Shown in pieces: positions 33,036 through 45,131 of a stretch of DNA of 64,000 bases. The position numbers and the translations under genes were made by a program. The notes under the pieces are model-generated. The model ran no database searches and had not been told where the DNA came from. It saw only the letters and a list, made by a program, of their open reading frames with translations. Origin of the DNA: Calvatia gigantea (lineage: Eukaryota; Basidiomycota; Agaricomycetes; Agaricales; Lycoperdaceae); contig JACAAK010000006.1 in the NCBI GenBank assembly GCA_025093985.1, positions 1,984,001 to 2,048,000 of the forward strand, written 5' to 3'. Position 1 is the first letter of the stretch, and each line of letters opens with the position of its first letter.

Positions 33036-35740
33036 GAAGCTATTCTGCCCAGTTGTTTTGGTCATAATTGCAGTACAGGCGGATGTATGTTTCCACTTCT
33101 CTGTTAATGTGTTCTGTTTGTCCATCAGTTTGTGGGTGATATGCCATGGACAGGTTTTGTTCTATGCCAAGTCCTTTGAACAGCTCCTTTGTGAATTCTG
33201 ATGTGAACTGGGGTCCTCAGTCACTTAGCACCTTCCTTGGCAATCCATGTAGCTTCCATATTTCATCTTGATAAATTCTTGCAATGTCCTTGGATGAAAC
33301 GTCTGTTATTGTCGCTATAAGTCATATTATTTTTGTGAACCAATCAACAATGACCAGTATCACGTCTTTCCCTTCCAATTCTGGTAGTGGTCCAATCATG
33401 TCGATGCTGATTTCTTCCCAAGGTCCATTTGGTATAGGGAGGGAGTGAAGCAGTGATTTGAGTGGCATTATTCTAGCTTTGTTTTTCTGGCAAGCTTGGC
33501 ACCCTCAGATGTACCTTTTCACATCTTTTCTCATTGTTGGCCACCAGTAGTCATGGCTGATTAGTTCCATCATCCTGTGCTGACCTGGGTGTCCTACATC
33601 CAGGATGTCGTGATATTGCGCCAGAATTTCTTCCTGTAGTTTCGGGTCAGGTGGGACATATGCACTATTTTGTCTGTAGATAATTCTGTGATCTTCAGTG
33701 AGTTTGGACTCCAGTTTTCTTAGTTTGGTAAGAACTGTTGTCTTGTGCTGGGGCTTGTTCTGGATCCATTCTAGGAATATTGGTTCGAGGAATAATTCTG
33801 CTCATAAGAGCACTGTGTCATCTGTATTTCCTATTTGCAGCCAGCTTTCTTGGATCATGGTAACTAGTTTGTCTTCTTGTCCTTCTGGTATTTGGTGGAT
33901 TCAGGACAATAGGTTGGCCTTCATGTTTGTTTTTCTGGGTACGTGTCACAGTGTGAAGTCGTAGTCCTGTAAGTGTAGGTACTATCGGGCTTGTCATCCA
34001 TTCAGTTTTTGCAGTTCTTGGTAGTATTTTAAATTTTTGTAGTCAGTCCAGATTTCGAATTTTTCTTCAGCATCTAACAGGTAGTGTCTCCATTCCTTCA
34101 GGGCGTGGATGATGGCTAGTAGTTCTTTGTCATATATTTCATAGTTACATTCTGCCAGTGATAGCGTTCATGATGTGAAGGTAATTGGGTGCCATTTGGC
34201 CTCCTGTAGTTGCAATAACATGCCTCCTAATGCATAGTCTGATGTGTCAACTTCTACCCTGAACTGTCCTTGTCTTTGTGGTAGGGTTAACATGGGTTCT
34301 TCAGTGATGCATTTTTTAAGGTGATCAAAGGCTGCCTGGTGTTCTTGATTCCATTCCCATGTGGTTGCTTCCTTGAGTTTGTTTAGTGGTCCTGTGATCT
34401 TGCTGAAGTTCTTGATGAAACGTCGGTAATAGTTGGTGAAACCCAGGAACCTTTCTACCCCTTTTGTACTTTTTGGCTCTGGCCAGTCTCATACTGATTT
34501 GACTTTCTCTTCTTCCATTTTGACTTGCCCATGTCCCACTTTGACTCCTAACATAGGGATTTCTTCTGCATCAAAGATGCATTTGGTTCATTTGAAATAT
34601 AGGTTGTATTGTGCTGTGTGCTCCAGAAATCATATTGTCTGTTCTTTTAGTTGTTCCTTGGTGTCACCAGGAATGGCAAAATCATCCATGTAGTTTATGA
34701 TATCTCCATTTTGCAAGAGGTCACAGAAAATGCTTGTCATCATTCTGGAAAAGGTTCCTGGTGAGTTGCTGAGTCCAAAATACATGACTGTTGGCTTGAA
34801 AAGTCCTTCGTTGGTGAGAAATACCACTTTCCATTCATCTCCTTCCTTGATCCTGACATTGTTATACCCCCAGATGATATTAAGTTTATTGAAATATTTG
34901 GCCTTTCCAAGCTTGTCGATTACCTTGCTGATTCTTGGTAGTGGTGTTTTGTCCTTGATTACTACATTGTTTAATCATCTATAGTCTTGAATTAATCTCT
35001 TGGATCCATCTTTCTTGGGGATAAAGAAGGTTGGTGCTGTGTATGGAGATTTTGATGGTCATATTTATCCCGATTCTAGGTTTTCTTTGATGAATGCTTT
35101 GAGTTCATCCTGTTCTTTGACTGTCATGTTGTACATTCCTGCACTTATTTCCTTTGGGGTGTCCTCCATTAGGATTATTTCATGGTCCCATTTGGTTTGT
35201 TCTGAGAGCTTGTTGAATATTGTTTTGTTGAATAGATGTGTGAATGGTTGTATGTAGTCTGGTAAATCTTCTGGTTTAGTTGGGTCTGGTTCATCTTCTT
35301 CTTCCCATAAATCTTCTGTAGTGGCCATGCTCTGTATTTTTTCTGTGATGGGGATGTTTTGGTAGGGGAATTGACAGTTTGGTGGGCACTGGGTGAACTT
35401 GATTTCTCCATTATTCCAATCTATCTCTGGGTTATGTTTGACCAGCCAGTCATGTCTCAGGAAGACCTCTGCGTGGTCTTGTAGTTGTATGACTGATGCT
35501 TCAATCCATTCCTTGTGTCCTTGGATATCTATGTCGATTGTGGCTATTTCCGTTACTTTTCTGCCCTGGTTTGGTGTTCCATCCATGTTTAATACCAAGA
35601 TTTGTTGTTCCAGTTTTCGGGTGGAAAGTTTTTCCTTGTCTACCAGTTTTTTGCTGATGCTGCTGGTTGTGCATCCTGAGTTGACAATCATGTCCACTAT
35701 TATCTCTTTTCTCGCTGTTTGTATTTTCCCTTTTAGGTTT
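33036..35740 (-). pseudogene. E1 pol, N-terminal and middle part
   Basis: Minus-strand order: protease about 35697-35400 (MIVNSGCTTSSIS, so the catalytic Asp of DSG is changed to Asn), pre-RT and RT 35330-34500 (MVFLTNEGLFKPTVMYFGLS, NYMDDFAIPGDT with the catalytic MDD), RNase H 34450-33980, H2C2 and integrase core 33900-33040. Stops are frequent. E2 separates it from the chromodomain end at 24025-24744. Confidence 0.8.
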
Positions 35741-35819
35741 AGTTCACACTTTCTTCTTTGAGGAATCGTGTAGAATTTGTCTGATATCCTAGATACAAGC
35801 TTTCTGACTCTCGAGGTAG

Positions 35820-36940
35820 CACCTACTCAGAGTCTTCAGAAAAATCCTTCTTTTCTTCATCAACTTCTTCTACTCCTTGGACCTGTATCTTCTTTGGTGT
35901 GGTACAGGCCTTTGCTATATGGCCCGTTTTTCCACAGTTGTAGTAGGTCAACCCTTTGGGTTTCTTGCAATCTTTGGCCATATGTCCAAAAATGCCACAA
36001 TTATAACATTTAGGTTTTCCTTTGGCATTGAAAATGTGGCATCGGCTTCCTATCTCCATTGGTTCTCCCATTCCTCCATAGGTTGTTCCAGTATTGGTTT
36101 TCTTATCTCCTCGGTATTCTAATGCTTCATATCCTTGTCCTACAGTGAGGATGGCTTCTGTCCATTCTGTATAGGTGTCTGGCCTGGTGCTAGGTGAGTA
36201 GCCTGTGATGGTGTGGATGATGTCTTGCCTGGCATTTTTCTTGAGTAGGAATATTGTGTGTTTATTATCTGTTTTCACCTTGCTCTTTAGAACTTGGAAT
36301 TCGATTAGGTAGTCTGCCATGTTCTTGTTCCCCTGTTTGAATTTCTTGATTTGCCACTCCACTTTGCTGTTCAAGGTGTCATTGGAGAAGGTTTTCCTAA
36401 AGTCTTTGGAAAATGCTTTCCAGTCCACTAAGTCTTCTCCATTTAATATTTGTGGGGCCTTCATTGCAGCATAGGCTCCTACTGTTCCTCCTCTTAGCCT
36501 GGCTAGGACTGCTATAGCTTTATCATCCGCTTTTTGTTAAACTTCATGAAAAGCATCATTGCTTTCCACCAGTCATCGAATTTGGTGTGGGTACTATCGA
36601 AAAACCCCAGGTCTGGCACTAGGCCTTTCCCACTGGGCACTGTTGTGGGTACTACTGCATTGTTGGTCATATTAGAGTTGGTTTCTGATTCGGTTTTGTC
36701 TGAGCTTGATTCATCTGATTTCTCCTGATGGATTAACTCTTCCTCTGCTAGGTTGAGTTCGTTTAGAAGTTCTGATAATACTTCTTCTTCTGCTGGGTTT
36801 GCTCTGGGTTTGTTGTGTGTTTCTCTGGTTGGTTCTTCAGGTACTTCAGTATTCCCTGTTTCTTCTTTGTCCGATGTTTCAGATTCGTTGTTAGTAACTT
36901 CAAGATTTGGTTCTCTATATTTGTCTGGGTTCAAGCTCAT
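35820..36940 (-). pseudogene. Gag of E1
   Basis: Starts MSLNPDKYREPNLEV at 36940. A small deletion near 36530 (inside KFNKIVSADDK of sister copies) shifts the frame; the second part runs 36464-35823. Two zinc knuckles are visible: CYNCGIFGHMAKDC is complete, and YYNCGKTGHIAKAC has lost its first Cys. It ends KDFSEDSE. Confidence 0.8.
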
Positions 36941-37020
36941 ATACTAGCTCCTAGGTGGTCTTTGTTCAGGCCTGTTTCAGCCTACTCCTTTGCAAGGTGA
37001 GGTGGGGATGCTTAACCAAA
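36941..37020 (-). promoter_or_regulatory. E1 leader with priming site
   Basis: The leader, read on the minus strand after the LTR, starts TTTGGTTAAGCATCCCC. TGGTTAAGCAT is the reverse complement of ATGCTTAACCA, which occurs inside the 5' LTR of the same element (37109-37119, minus strand), as expected for Tf1-like self-priming. Confidence 0.5.
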
Positions 37021-37328
37021 TGTTATGACCTTAGTCTGAGTAAACCTCAGGTTGCAACTTTGGGCTAAGACTTGAGGGTGAGTAAGGGGAGGAGAACAAG
37101 AGATGGTTAAGCATACCGAATACAATGGATGTATGTATGCTTAAATATGGAGAGTCATCCAGTTGAATGGATGGGGTAACTACATGAAACATCTGGCAAA
37201 GTAGGTGTAGTAGTTAATTCAAGTCATAACTGGAGATCACTCAACAGGAATAGATGAAACAGATATACTAGCAGTATAGGAATGCAGACAAGGACAGAGC
37301 ACGATATGATCAGTGAAAATCCATAACA
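37021..37328 (-). repeat. 5' LTR of E1
   Basis: 308 bp, plus-strand ends TGTTATGACC and CATAACA, followed by the target duplication AATTA (37329-37333). Confidence 0.88.
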
Positions 37329-37333
37329 AATTA

Positions 37334-38684
37334 CTGGATACCCACTATAATGGCAAAGCCATTTTCATGCTTGAAAATCGCTAATCTAAGGCATACAAGC
37401 CTAATCTAACAATTACATTGAACCTTCCTGTAGTAGTATGACCTAATCTAAGAGCCCAACAGTATAATAAAAGGGTACTCAATCACTGTAGAACACTATG
37501 GCCATTGATGACAGATAGTGGTGGCTATGGGATGACCACTGTGCTTAACTAAAAGCAATTCTAACAGTGTACTATATGACCAGTTGTGATTCCGGCTGGA
37601 CCAGGTAGTAAAACCATTCCAATGCATCTATACAGAGCTATGGGACCCCTCCAATGAGCCTAGACTTGAGAAATAAGTCTGATGCACTTAATCTAAAAGG
37701 ATGATCAGTGTGTTCATGAGAAAATGCCACTGTTATTAGATTAACAAACATTACTCAGCACTAATAACATATATGGGCACATGTGTATACAATCCACAGG
37801 GACACATAGGAGAACAGTTCACACAACATTCAAAATCTTAGATGTTCTACATATTTAGAGAAGAATGCAGACCCAGAGAATGGGCTAAAACACAGCCCAG
37901 AACAAATGGATATCCAGAATCTGCCTGTATTTCCAATGTTTCACTAATCTAACAGGCTGTGGCTCTCTTGGTGCACAATCTAATCTACCAGTTTGTACCT
38001 TGCTTGATAATACATTCCTAGTTGTGTAATCATTATCTTGTCATAATGAGCATCCAAATAATATATAAACCCTCTCTGAGGTGTTGGACATGGCAAGGAA
38101 CCTACTAGCCATTGCCCAGCCTTCAGAGTGCAGTAAAAAGTGATCTATTGTGCCTGAGCAAAGCAAAGTAATAAGTTCTTTTGAGATTAACTGGATTAAG
38201 TGACTTGAGCTAAGGTTGAGACCTTTGTAATCTAAGAAGAAAACCTCAGGCTTACTTGCAAAGTGAGCTTAGATTAAGAGTGTATTGCATCACTGCACCC
38301 TGGTACTTGGAGTATCACAAGTGTAGGACAGTGTGCTTCTGGTTGTTGACTTAATAAGGGTGAATCTTAGGAAGTACCTGAGGTTCTGTGTCTTGTTAAC
38401 TTCTTAGATAAGGGACACAAGTTGCACTTTTTACAGTGTAACTTGGCTTTACTCTTCTTAGCAAAGATAGTTAGCTATTCTAGTGTTCTCTATACATCAT
38501 TGTTTCACGTTATTTTGTGGAATTGTCCCTCATATTGTCAGATTGCCTCCCCATGAACTTGTATTGTGCAGAAATCTTTAAATATCTATTCCATCAGCTT
38601 AATCTAAGCAGCACATCCCTAATCACACACTAGTATTCCATTTCTGCCTCTTTATCTGGAGCCCACCACAAGGGGAGTTTCAGT
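37334..38684. other. probable LTR/leader of gypsy family B
   Basis: After a few codons of E0 gag, the sequence becomes AATCTAA-rich (many copies between 37376 and 38612) with no gene. A TATATAAAC box occurs near 38062-38070. TGGAGCCCACCACAAGGGG (38659-38677) may be a primer-binding site just before the family B gag. I could not fix the LTR ends, and no second copy is in the window. Confidence 0.4.
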
Positions 38685-38726
38685 GTGAGAGCCACTCTAT
38701 TTCCACACCCTTTTACTATTCTCAAA

Positions 38727-39057
38727 ATGAGCTTTGGGCCTCTACCCAGAGCATATAAAAAGCAGATTGCTACTTCACATCCTATACCAGAAGAGAACAA
38801 AACAAAACCCAAAGGTCGAGAGACTCAAAATTCTAGAAGAACAGAGCTGTTACTGAAGCAAGATAATCCAAAGCAGTTGCTTAGAAATGCCCACTGTTCT
38901 CAATGTTCAGACACTCTTGGTGAAAGTTCAGCTCACAAATGCACTTCACAAACAGTAAATCCTGCTGATTTCATGGACCCTTCACCTAATCTAGTACAAA
39001 ACTTGCCAATACCGGCACAACCACAGACTCAAACTACCTCTCAAATGAACTCAAATC
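38727..39057 (+). pseudogene. family B Gag, N-terminal part
   Basis: Starts MSFGPLPRAYKKQIAT (an in-frame upstream Met at 38685 is possible). It runs to QTTSQMNSN, where E3 is inserted at 39058; the frame resumes at 45443 with QPNAMPTPAMPNP. The insertion duplicated AAATC. Identification as Gag rests on what follows downstream. Confidence 0.65.
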
Positions 39058-39363
39058 TGTTATGGCTTTTCACTGATCAAGTCATACTCCATCACCATCT
39101 GTATTTCTATCCATCAGTACATCTATTTCAACTATTCCTGTTGAGCGATCTCCGTTCCTGACTCATGTTAGCCACTATGCCATTCTTACTAGACGTTTCA
39201 TGTAGTTACTCCATCTATTCAACTGGATGACTTCCCCTATTTAAGTGTACATACATCTACTGTATTCAGTATGCTTAACCACCTTTGTTTCCTTTCCCCT
39301 TACTTGCCCTCAAGTCTTAGCCTAAGTTGCAACCTGAGGTCTTATCAGACTAAGGTCATAACA
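39058..39363 (+). repeat. 5' LTR of E3
   Basis: TGTTATGGCTTTTCACTGAT to GGTCATAACA. An internal GTATGCTTAACCACC (39268-39282) may mark the transcript start used for self-priming. Confidence 0.9.
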
Positions 39364-39447
39364 TTTGGTTAAGTGTCCCCACCTCACCTTGCAAGGAGTA
39401 GGCTGAAACAGGCCTGAACAAAAAAGAAACAACCTAGGAGCTAGTAT
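39364..39447 (+). promoter_or_regulatory. E3 leader with priming site
   Basis: TTTGGTTAAGTGTCCCCACC directly follows the LTR. TGGTTAAG pairs with CTTAACCA in the LTR; the next bases match better the TACACTTAACCA variant seen in the E0 LTR. Confidence 0.45.
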
Positions 39448-40590
39448 ATGAGCTCAAACCCAGACGAATACAGAGAACTGAATCTCAAAGTCACTGACAA
39501 CAAATCCAAAACATCAGACAAAGAAGAAACAGGAAACCCTGAAGTACCTGAAGAACCAACTATAGAAACACACAATGAACCCAGAGCAAACCCAGCAGAA
39601 GAAGAAGTACTATCAGAACTTCTAAATGAACTCAACCTAGCAGAGGAAGAGTTAACCCATCAGGAGAACCCAGAACAGGAGAAATCAGACAAGTCAAGTT
39701 TGGATGAAACAGAATCAGAAACTGACTCCAGCATGACTGACAATACAGTAATACCCACAACAGCGCCCAGTGAAAAAGGCTTAGTACTGGACCTGGGATT
39801 TTTTGATGGCACTCACACCAAATTCGACGACTGGTGGAGAGCAATGATGCTCTTCATGAAATTTAACAAAATAGTCTCAGCAGATGACAAGGCTATAGTA
39901 GTCTTAGCCAGGTTGAGGGGAGGAACAGCAGGAGCTTATGCAGCCATGAAAGCCCCACAAATCTTAGATGGGGAAGACTCAGTAGACTGGAAGGCCTTTT
40001 CTGAGGACTTTAGGAAAACCTTTTCTGACAACGCCTCAAACAGTAAAGCAGAATGGCAGATTGAAAAATTCAAACAGGAAAACAAAAACACAGCCAACTA
40101 CCTAATCAAATTCCAAGTCCTAAAGAGCAAGGCAAAAACAGACAACAAACATGCAATGTTTCTGCTCAAAAAGAATGCCAGACAAGACATTATCCACACC
40201 ATCACGGGCTACCTGCCTAGCACCAGACCTGATACCTACGCAGAATGGACAGAAGCCATTCTTGCCATGGAACAAGGGTACGAAGCATTGGAATACCGAG
40301 GAGACAAGAAAACCAACACTGGAACTACCTATGGAGGAATAGGAGAACCAATGGAGATAGGCAGTAGATGCTACATCTTCAATGTGAAGGGAGAGCCAAA
40401 ATGCTACAATTGTGGTATTTTCAGCCACATTGCCAAAGACTGCAAGAAGCCCAAAGGGCTAACCTGTTACAACTGTCAAAAGACAGGTCACATCGCCAAA
40501 GTTTGCACTGCACCCAAGAAAGTACAAATCCAAGTAGTAGAGGAAACCAACCTAGAAGAATAGAAGGATTTTTCCGAAGACTCTGAGTAG
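39448..40590 (+). pseudogene. Gag of E3
   Basis: Open from MSSNPDEYREL for 371 codons to a TAG at 40561, after which the sister-like end KDFSEDSE runs to TAG at 40588-40590. N-terminal acidic region (residues 1-110), Gag core (WWRAMMLFMKFNKIVSADDK, about residues 130-150), and two knuckles: CYNCGIFSHIAKDC (G replaced by S) and CYNCQKTGHIAKVC. It would form the particle and bind RNA. Confidence 0.85.
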
Positions 40591-40629
40591 GTGCTACCTC
40601 ACAAGTCAAATGAACTGTATCTAGGATGT

Positions 40630-43600
40630 CAGAAAAATATTACATGATTCCTCAGAAATGAAAGTGCAAATTAAACCTAAAAGGGACCATTCAAACTCCA
40701 AATAAAGAAATCACAGTAAACACCATCGTCGATTCAGGATGCACCACTAGTAGTATCAGCCAAAGGCTTGTAAATGAAGAATGAATCCCCACAAAAAAAC
40801 TAGAACAAGAAATTACGGTCCTCAATGCTAACGGAACAACAAACCAAGGAGGAAAGGTCACAGAAATGGCCACTATTGAAATAGAAATCAGGGGACACAA
40901 AGAGACAATTGAAGCATCAGTAGTCCAACTCCAAGACTGAGCAGAAGTATTTCTGGGACATGATTGGTTAACCAAACATAACTCCTGAAGTGGATTGGAA
41001 AAACAGAGAAATCAAATTCATCCAGTGTCTGCCAGATTGCCACTTTCCACACCAAAATATCCAGGTCACTCAAAAGATCCAAAGTATGGCTATCACAGAA
41101 GACATATGGGAAGAAGAGAATGAACCTGACCCAACTGAACCAGCAGACCTGCCAGACTACATTCAACTGTTCACACACCTGTTTAACAAAATTACCTTTG
41201 ATAAGCTGCCACAATAAACAGAATGGGACCATGAGATAATCCTGACTGAAGATGCTCCCAAAGAAATAAGTGCTGGGACATACAATATGACAATCAAGGA
41301 ACAGGATGAACTCAAGGCCTTCATTAAAGAAAACCTTGAGTCAGGACGCATACAACCATCAAAATCTCCATATACAGCCCCCACCTTTCATACCAAAGAA
41401 GGATGGATCAAAGCAATTAATCCAGGATTACAGATGACTAAACAATGTAGTGGTAAAAGACAAAACACCACTGCCCAGGATTGGAGAAGTTATTGACAAA
41501 TTGGGAAAAGCAAAATACTTCAACAAGCTTGACATCATTTGGGGGTACAACAATGTTCAAATCAAGGAAGGGGATAAATGGAAGATGGCATTTTTGACCA
41601 ATGAAGGACTGTTTGAGCCCACTGTAATGTACTTCAGGCTAAGCAACTCACCCAGAACATTCTCCAGGATAATGACCAGCATCTTCTGAGACCTACTGCA
41701 AAATGGAGACATCGTAAACTATATGGATGATTTTGCAATCCCAGGAGACACAAAGGAACAACTCAAAGAAAGAACAGTATGATTCCTATTGTGGGCAGCC
41801 GAGTACAACCTCTGCTTTAAACAGACAAAGTGCATATTTGACACTGAAGAAATTCCCATGTTAGGAGTAAAAATAGGACATGGACACATTGAAATGGAGG
41901 AAGAGAAAGTCAAGGCCATACAAGACTGGCCAGAACCAAAAAACAAAAAGGGAGTGGAACACTTCCTAGATTTCACAAACTACTACCACCAGTTCATCAA
42001 AAACTTTAGTAAAATTGTGACCCCACTCAACCAGCTCAAAGGGGCTGTTGAATGGAAATGGGAAGAAGAACACCAGTCAGCCTTCGACAAACTAAAGCAA
42101 AAAATCATGGAAGAACCCACCCTCACATTACCACAAAGAAAGGGACAATTTTGAGTAGAAGTTGATGCCTCAAACTATGCACTAGGAGGAGTCCTGTCAC
42201 AAGAACAAGACAAGAAATGGCACCCAATTGCATTCACATCATGGACACTCTCCCCAGTGGAACGGAACTATGAGATCTACAACAAGGAACTACTGGCCAT
42301 TATTCACACTCTAAAAGAATGGCGACACTATCTACTGGACACAGAAGAGAAGTTTGAAATCTGGACTGACCATGAGAATCTCAAGTACTATAGAGAACCC
42401 CAGAAGCTTAATGGATGACAAGTAAGATGGTACCTAAGATTACAGGACTATGACTTTACACTATGATATGTACCAGGCAAGACAAACACAAAGGCAGACT
42501 TATTGTCCAGGATTGGCCAAGAACCAGATGAGGAAAACGATGGAGTAATCACCATGATCTGAGAAAGTTGGCTACAAAACAAACTAGAAGACGAAGAAGG
42601 ATCCGAAGAAACCATCCTACTCTGCACAGAATTATTCATCACACCGACATTCATGGACCACATAAAAGCAAATCACTGAAAAGACATGATCATCACCATG
42701 AAGCTTCTAAACAAAGAACCCGACATCACGGAACATAATGGAGTTATCTACAGAGGAAGCAGCATATATGTGCCACCAGACCCTGCACTTCGCGAAGAAA
42801 TCCTACAACAATATCATGATGCACCAGATGCAGGACACCTAGGACAACATAGAATAATTGAGCTGATCACCAGGGACTATTGGTGGCCATCCATATGAAA
42901 TGACACCAGGAAATATGTCAAAGGATGTCAGAATTGTCAAAGGAACAAACCTTGCATCGCACCATTGAAAATGCCACTACACCCACTCCCAGTACCGAAT
43001 GGACCATGGGAAGAGATAAGCATTGACCTCATTGGGCCATTACCAGAATCAAAAGGGAGAGATGCGATCCTAGTAGTTGTCAATTGTTTCACAAAAATGA
43101 TACAACTCATGCCAACAAAAACAGATGTATCATCAAAAGGAATCGCACAGCTCTATAGGAATGAAATATGGAAGCTACATGGAGTACCATGGAAAGTCCT
43201 CAGTGACCGAGGACCACAGTTCACATCAGAATTCACTAGAGAACTGTTCAAAGGATTGGGAATAGAACGAACTCTATCAATGGCCTACCACCCACAAACA
43301 GACAGACAAACAGAACGAATCAACTGAGAGGTCAAAATGTACCTTTGTCTATACTGCAACTACAAACAAGACAACTGGGTGAATTGGCTACCCATGGCCA
43401 AATTCCAGTACAATGACAAGAAGCACAGTGGAACACAGGAAACACTGTTCTATCTCAATTATGGATGACACCCCTGGAAAGGGAAAGACCATGGAGTAAC
43501 AAACAACCCCAGTAGTACCGAATTCCTAAAACAACTATGGAATGCAAGAGAGAACTCCACAGTGGCACTATGATCTTATCAAGAAAAGATGAAACAGACC

Positions 43601-44116
43601 CACAACAACAGCAAGCTGCACATAATGCAATACCAAATCAGAGATGAAGTGTGGTTAGAGAATGCAAATATCTATACCAATCAGCCATCAAAGAAGCTAG
43701 GCCAGAAAAGGTATGGGCCTTTCCAAATCAAGGAAAAAATAGGAGAAGTGGCATACTAGCTTGCACTACCAGAAGAATGGGCCATCCATGATGTGTTCAA
43801 TGAGCAGCTGTTAACCCTGGTACAGAAAGCAGCATTCCCAAGACAATGGAAGTTACCAGCACCTGAACCAGTGATCATCAACAATAAAGAGGAATACAAA
43901 GTAGAGGAGATCCAAGGACGACAAAAATGAGGACAGGATTATCAATTCCTAGTATACTGGAAGGGGTATGACAACAAGGATGATATGTGGACAGTGGAGT
44001 CAAATCTAATGAATGCTCAAGACGCAATATCAGATTACCAAAAGAGGCATCTGGAGGATACCCATAAAAAGAGGGGCAGAAAAACCAAAAAAACATCACC
44101 CAACCAAAGGAATTAA
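40630..44116 (+). pseudogene. Pol of E3: protease, RT, RNase H, integrase, chromodomain
   Basis: In order: protease IVDSGCTTSSIS (about 40727-40762) and EVFLGHDWL; RT with NYMDDFAIPGDT (about 41718-41753); RNase H VEVDASNYALGGVLSQEQ (about 42156-42209) and IWTDHENL; H2C2 knuckle HLGQHRIIELITRDYW...CQNC; integrase core with Asp at 43025, LSDRGPQFTSEF (Asp at 43204) and Glu near 43315; chromodomain YQFLVYWKGYDN (about 43940-43975). It ends at TAA 44114-44116. Stops are nearly all TGA where relatives have CGA or TGG (40782, 40938, 42153, 42417, 43325, 43468 and others), plus TAA at 41215 and TAG at 43756. Confidence 0.85.
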
Positions 44117-44122
44117 CCAGAC

Positions 44123-45106
44123 ATGCCTTCCTCCTCTGCCAACTGTGTCACCATCTGCTCCCTCGTCCACCCCAACCCAACCACAATCTCCTCTGTTCCA
44201 CTCCCAGAACCAGGCAGCAGCCAAGCACCTGCGCTCCAAGGCACTCACTATAACCTTGCCACCACACTGTCCCCAGCACAGGGACTCCTTGAATCCTTAC
44301 TAAAGGATGTTGACAAAGCCACCAACAGTGAAATAGAAACCATCACTGCCCAGAACAAATGACTAGTCGTCAACTGACACATTGCCCTTGCTACTGCATG
44401 CATCACCTTTGCCGACATGTATGCAGGATTCGCCAATGCATCTTCATCCACAAATCAGTACATCCCTGCCATCTTCTGAGCCCTAGACCAATCCACACTC
44501 ACACCCAGCGAACAAGACTGTGTCCACAGCCTTCACAATTGCATCGACCTTGGACTTGAGGTATTCAAACACCTCAATATCGCCGATATATTCCTAGAGC
44601 TTGCCAATGTAGCCATGAACCTCCTCAGATATAACAAGACCACTGAAGATCCAGAAATCAATGTCCTTGTCGACAGGATCCACAGCACCCTCTCTGAATT
44701 ACACACTACAATCAACCCCACACCACCAACCTGAGCCAACACACCCATGGATGAAGAGACTACTGTCTCCATGAAAGAAGAAGTCAACTTCCTTTGTCAT
44801 TTTATAAAAACCATCACTCCACCACAACTCGTATCAGTTTTTCTCCCATCCGCAAGGTTCTGCACTGTGTTACCAGGCCAAGAAAAGGACCAACACTATT
44901 GGAAGACAATAGTCAAGAGTTATTGGGACAACTCCACCACAACTGATTTCCCATTCAATGGCATCCCAGTCCCTATCTGCCAAGACAGTTGAAGCCACTT
45001 ACCTGTCTTCTTCATGTGATCAAACAATGGAAAGTATCTCATTGGGGCCACCAAGAAAGCCCTCACCTCTGCAGTAGTCAATGGCGACTTTGATGAAGCT
45101 TCCTGA
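44123..45106 (+). pseudogene. family A third ORF (E3 copy)
   Basis: ATG at 44123, 6 nt after the pol stop. It has 327 codons in one frame without indels up to TGA 45104-45106, but contains several in-frame TGA codons (for example the W of QNKWLV, the R of NRHIALA, the W of IFWAL, compared with the E1 copy). The segments LLESLLKDVDKATNSEIETI, ALATACITFADMYAGF, LGLEVFKHLNIADIFLELAN and FLPSARFCTVLPGQEKDQHY are shared by all copies. It looks mostly helical in the first two thirds. The function is unknown. The position after pol recalls env or accessory ORFs, but there is no signal peptide or transmembrane segment. Confidence 0.8.
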
Positions 45107-45116
45107 GACATAAAGC

Positions 45117-45131
45117 TTAATCAGGGGGTAT
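45117..45131 (+). promoter_or_regulatory. polypurine tract of E3
   Basis: AATCAGGGGGTAT lies directly before the 3' LTR and would be the plus-strand priming site. Confidence 0.75.

Larger units (their letters stand above)
22390..37328 (-). mobile_element. Ty3/gypsy family A element E1 with nested insertions
   Basis: A full element in minus orientation: 5' LTR 37021-37328, gag 36940-35820, pol 35740-33036 continued at 24744-24025, ORF3 24018 down to about 22713, PPT 22698-22712, 3' LTR 22390-22697. The target duplication AATTA flanks it (22385-22389 and 37329-37333), inside the gag of E0. It carries element E2 (24750-33030) and a solo LTR (22866-23173). Sister LTRs are both 308 bp and differ at about two dozen positions, eight of them paired TG/CA swaps. 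Confidence 0.88.
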
